Assembly: GCA_963082975.1 (NCBI GenBank)
Contig: OY720347.1
Span: forward strand, 44,033,155 to 44,097,154
DNA: 64,000 bases
Origin: Labia minor
Lineage: Eukaryota; Arthropoda; Insecta; Dermaptera; Spongiphoridae
Direction of reading: 5' to 3'
In this document: in pieces, positions 61,401 to 64,000 of the stretch
Layout: each line of letters starts with the position of its first letter
Numbering within the stretch: position 1 is the stretch's first letter
The notes under the pieces: model-generated
What the model was told of the DNA's origin: nothing
The model's input: only the letters and a program-made list of their open reading frames with translations
Databases searched by the model: none
Translations under genes and position numbers: made by a program

Positions 61401-64000
61401 ATGCACCGACGCCATATTCTTGAAATTATTTTCTTCGTTCGAGAAAGTTCCTGCACAGTAGAAGTAAAAACATCTTCTTCATCCAAGTTGGAAATAAAAG
61501 TACCATAGTAGACTAAAGAACCTGGTAAATTATTTATAGTTCCGCCTTCTTCATCTCCAGAATCTTCATCCGAATGCTTTTTCAGGCGGCTCGATGACTA
61601 TACCGGTTGCTTCAAAATTATGATCTACTTCTAGATTTTCTATGATTTCATTTACGGATAAAATCTTGGGCATCTTGGGGAAGGGCAACAAAATAGAATT
61701 CATTGACTTATGAATGTTTTAAATTTAATTTATAGAAAATTTTTTCTTTTATTGTATGAAATTACAATTATAATAAATATATATTTATTTATTTTTTTTA
61801 TTATAAAAGTAAAGTTTTTTGAAACAAAATATTATAATTGTTACTAAAATAAATCAAGAAATAATCAGAAATAATTAGAAATTATTAGAATTATTAAATT
61901 ATTATTAAATTATTAGAACAATCATTTCTTCACTATCATGTGATAGTAGTGTATGTGCCTAGTGTTCCGAAATCGGAACACCTGACTTTATGAACCCATA
62001 ATTACTACAATAACAAAAATTTCTGTGTAGTGTGTTTACAACACGTTAGTGTATATCCAGAAGATAAGTAATAACAAAAAAATATATTTATAGAACCAAA
62101 AAAGTAAAAGTAATACTAACATGAGTTGAAAGAAACGTTGCAAAAACCGTCCTATTTTTTACTTCAATCTTTGTAACCTCATAGCGACAGTGTTACAGGT
62201 CCATGCACATTTAAATAATTAATACAAGCAAGCAACACTATCATTATCACCGACTAGGTGATCAGAACGCACTTTGGTGTTGACATTAATAAATAAAAAA
62301 ATAAAATAGTGACTCGAGTCGAGTGTTCCGAAATCGGATCACTAGGCTCAAATGGGTTAATGACGAATAACGAAACAGGTTTAACAGATTTTAATAAGCA
62401 TATAAATAATATTTATTGACTTACACAAAATACAGTTTAACTTTAAATATTAATTCTTCTTTTGTTCCAAATTGGCTTCCCTAATTTTGCGCCCCCTAAA
62501 TTTGGCGCCCGGGGACATATGTCCCCCCCCCTAGTTACGCCACTGTTAAAAAAGTTAATTTCCAAGGGGGCGCTGAGTAAATTTTTTTCTGGAAAGGGGG
62601 CGCTTGGCCAAGTAAGTTTGGGAACCACTGAATTAAACTATAAAAAATGTGTTATGGTTGTGTACTGATTGGCCGAGGGTGGGGGTCGGCTCAACATTCA
62701 TCTGCCGGACTATAGTACAGCATCGATACCCATACCTGTCGTATCGGAAAAAGTATCTAAAGGGTACTGAGCGCACCTAGCAGTGTACTTTTTTTCAAAA
62801 TTTTTTCAATTTGGGTCTAAAAAAAAAGGTCAAACGTTCTCTAGACTAAGCTTTTTTTCCGATACCGATACTTTTGAGTCGGATACTATCGAAGAATCGA
62901 TACTTAGCTTTTCGATACCTACCGATACTAAGAATTAGCTTTCGATATCGTGTCCCTACTCATATTTGAAAACTGCACAATTTTTCAAAATATAAATTAA
63001 TTAATATAAAAAATATTACCAACTTTGATTTAAAAAGAAAATATTAATTTAATTGAAATCAATTTACAAATAACAATCACAATATTAACAAAAAAATTAT
63101 TTAAAAGATTCAATACAATTTGAAATTAAATTGTTTTTTATTTTTAATCTGTCATGGTGGCGTTGACAAATGAACACATTTAAATTTATCTTTTTAAAAA
63201 TTTAAATACAAAAAATATTACTTATTTTGTTTTAGTAAATATTTATCAATTAGAATTAATTTAATTTAATTGAAATTGATTTTACTTTTAATATTATCGA
63301 ATATTAGAAATTAAAATAAAAATTTAAATATTATTTACATTCTTTGTTTTCTAAATTTTTAGAATTATTAATTTTAAATTGAGTGTCAACTTCTTAACTG
63401 AGCCATCAGAGGCGCCACATGTAGCGTTTGTTATACAGAGATAGAAGGATCTAGGCTGTTATATATAAATATAAGAAATAAAAATAAAAATTAATTGTTA
63501 AATAATCGTACATATGAGAAATTTTCACATTGGTTCAATAGTTATAGTTGATACTTGTTGAAAATCGAATATGATTCAAATACACAAAATCATCTCACTT
63601 AAAATAATAAAATAATATATAGGATATATTTAAGGTTCTTGTCATGAAATGGTTTTGTTTTTAATTTATTTAAGGAATTATTAAAAAACTTAAAATTCCT
63701 CTAATATTAATATAATTATTTGATTTCACTTCAATGTGATACTCTAAATGGAAAAAAGCTATTAACTAATTGTTGAGGTTAAAGAATAACAATTTTCAAA
63801 ATCTTAATTATGAATTAAAGGATAAATGGGATTATCCACCATTTGGGGCTGTAAAAGACGACAAGGGTAATATTTATGCACGAGGAGCTCAAGATATGAA
63901 ATGTATAACAATTCAGCATTTAGAAGCTATTCGTAAATTAAAGCAAAAAGGTCCTCTTAAGCGTACGATTCATTTATCTTTTGTTCCAGGTAATTTGTAA
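55500..64000 (+). CDS. ACY1: Aminoacylase-1 (M20 peptidase family), 5' part
   Basis: Three exons are inside the window: 55500-55575, 58648-58817 and 63821-63989; the last ends at a GTAATT donor, so the gene continues past the window end. Encoded are [32 protein letters not shown], the metal-site motif [13 protein letters not shown] (His and Asp of M20 enzymes), [28 protein letters not shown] (second metal aspartate), and [11 protein letters not shown], just before the expected catalytic DEE. All match ACY1 in order. The cytosolic zinc enzyme releases free amino acids from N-acyl amino acids. Introns 1 (3.1 kb) and 2 (5.0 kb) are mostly transposon sequence. The rest of the catalytic and dimerisation domain lies outside the window. 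Confidence 0.95.
55960..56635 (-). mobile_element. Helitron copy C, short, with LINE cargo
   Basis: On the minus strand it begins A|TCTTCTATATATATAAAGG at 56635 and ends CTGATCAGCTAG|T at 55960, i.e. a TC start and CTAG end between A and T. Half of the 3' hairpin seen in copies A and B is missing. Most of its body (56100-56520) is antisense LINE C-terminus: minus-strand 56492-56555 reads [11 protein letters not shown], a conserved LINE motif, and the following part corresponds to the segment at 34745-35130. Confidence 0.65.
56638..58393 (-). mobile_element. Helitron copy B
   Basis: Same ends as copy A: TCTTATCTTATC-type start near 58393 (minus strand) and a perfect hairpin plus CCAGCTGG|T end at 56638. 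It carries the same reverse-transcriptase remnant (57200-57280) and helicase fragment (57300-57372), but lacks about 1 kb of the middle present in copy A. Its 3' end sits 2 bp from the start of copy C. Located in ACY1 intron 1. Confidence 0.75.
58356..58395. repeat. AGATA pentanucleotide microsatellite at a Helitron end
   Basis: Eight tandem AGATA units mark the 5' border of Helitron B. In copy A the same place has about one and a half units (8516-8525), so the tandem array expanded at the element's edge. Confidence 0.9.
58945..59065 (-). mobile_element. Helitron 3'-region fragment
   Basis: CCCTGTACCCCCGAAGTAAT and TATTTGGTTGAATGCAAAA match the DNA just inside the 3' end of Helitrons A and B; the terminal hairpin is missing. 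It lies at the start of ACY1 intron 2. Confidence 0.5.
59493..59579 (-). CDS. Short open frame cut off by the hAT-like insertion
   Basis: Minus-strand ATG at 59579 to TAA at 59493, 28 residues rich in Lys/Arg ([19 protein letters not shown]). The insertion at 59583 lies immediately upstream, and the target duplication overlaps the start codon. Pre-insertion sequence continues at 62967. It may be the start of a mobile-element protein or a small exon; not recognised. Confidence 0.2.
   Translation of the reverse strand: MSDYEDPNEIKRRLTKERRARCLSRQKN
60217..61673 (-). pseudogene. piggyBac transposase, broken
   Basis: On the minus strand, from [14 protein letters not shown] at 61673, an early frameshift falls near 61580. 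61147-61398 reads [18 protein letters not shown] then [14 protein letters not shown], the piggyBac catalytic core with a key aspartate in FDNFFTS. The MITE at 60704-61088 interrupts it. The C-terminus, ending at 60217, keeps a cysteine-rich zinc-binding tail ([16 protein letters not shown]...[10 protein letters not shown]). Parts between are missing and stops occur, so it is not functional. Confidence 0.85.
60704..61088. mobile_element. hAT-type MITE inside the piggyBac transposase
   Basis: 385 bp with inverted ends AGGTTCCCAAA and TTTGGGAACCT, flanked by near-identical 8-bp direct repeats CACTAGGC (60696-60703) and CACTAGAC (61089-61096). It contains internal tandem-like blocks (GTTTTTCCGACATG / GTTTTTCAGACATGG) and no coding sequence. 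The TTCCCAAA end is common in hAT MITEs. Confidence 0.8.
62440..62640. repeat. Two DNA-transposon ends within the hAT-like element
   Basis: 62510-62548 (CCCCCCTAGTTACGCCACTG) matches the complement of the GGCGTAAC-type end seen at 32551, and 62600-62631 (AAGTTTGGGAACCACTG) is the end of a CAGTGGTTCCCAAAC hAT family. Both are isolated termini of decayed insertions with G/C runs. Confidence 0.5.
62967..63820. other. Rest of ACY1 intron 2, nothing recognised
   Basis: AT-rich DNA up to the acceptor GAATTAAAG before exon 3. The acceptor has no strong pyrimidine tract. A GC-richer patch at 63400-63465 (GAGCCATCAGAGGCGCCACA) has no recognised function. Confidence 0.45.

Larger units (their letters stand above)
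59889..62356 (-). mobile_element. piggyBac element inserted in the hAT-like element
   Basis: Flanked by TTAA on both sides (59885-59888, 62357-62360), the fixed piggyBac target. Ends are CCCATTTAGACC and GGCTCAAATGGG, imperfect inverted repeats. The palindrome GTGTTCCGAAATCGGAACAC lies near the left end (60018) and twice near the right end (61962 and, with one change, 62322). It carries a broken transposase gene and a MITE insertion. Total 2,468 bp. Confidence 0.9.
59583..62958. mobile_element. hAT-like element with 8-bp target duplication, outer level of a nest
   Basis: Ends TAGGGACAC (59583) and GTGTCCCTA (to 62958) are inverted repeats, and the 8-bp sequence CTCATATT flanks both sides exactly (59575-59582 and 62959-62966), as expected for hAT transposition. 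CGATACT-type motifs recur near both ends. Without the piggyBac element inside, the hAT part is only about 0.9 kb and encodes no transposase, so it is non-autonomous. Confidence 0.85.

Overview
This is a eukaryotic nuclear window: very AT-rich, with GT-AG introns (many only 58-90 bp), long AT-rich intergenic DNA and many DNA-transposon remnants. The gene set includes the chemosensory co-receptor Ir25a, which is a protostome/arthropod marker. The AT bias and the density of mariner, Helitron and piggyBac debris suggest an arthropod, possibly a parasitic copepod of the sea-louse type; the exact taxon is inference.

Layout. At 1-5074 there is a degenerate C2H2 zinc-finger array, a mariner deletion derivative and no firm gene. 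At 5076-19646 (+) a 14-exon gene encodes a 642-residue protein with three paxillin-like LD motifs, no LIM domain and a C-terminal CVIM prenylation box; its 7.4-kb first intron holds a Helitron, other repeats and two small minus-strand spliced candidates. At 25082-34078 (+) lies a 16-exon Ir25a (890 aa). At 34079-37762 there is an intergenic LINE remnant with nested insertions. The next block is gene-dense: KPNA2-type importin alpha (-, 37763-40453), NUF2 (+, 41118-42947), CLYBL (+, 43546-46080), SFT2 (-, 48568-49658), an intronless V-ATPase subunit E (+, 49912-50586), ASH2L (-, 50602-54477), and the 5' part of aminoacylase-1 (+, 55500 to beyond the window end). ACY1 introns 1 and 2 are filled by Helitrons and by a three-level transposon nest.

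The genes are ordinary unlinked eukaryotic loci rather than a pathway cluster. Several pairs nevertheless share control regions: KPNA2/NUF2, SFT2/V-ATPase E and ASH2L/ACY1 are head to head, and V-ATPase E and ASH2L converge with only 15 bp between stop codons. KPNA2 and NUF2 both serve dividing cells, and the DNA between them carries three spaced CCAAT boxes and CHR-like motifs.

The most unusual items are the LD-motif/CaaX protein, the Helitron set carrying both helicase and reverse-transcriptase debris, the nested hAT > piggyBac > MITE insertion with readable target-site duplications at each level, and a possible alternative C-terminus of Ir25a. Exon boundaries were derived by hand from splice signals and reading-frame continuity; every multi-exon gene listed with full exons closes in frame.
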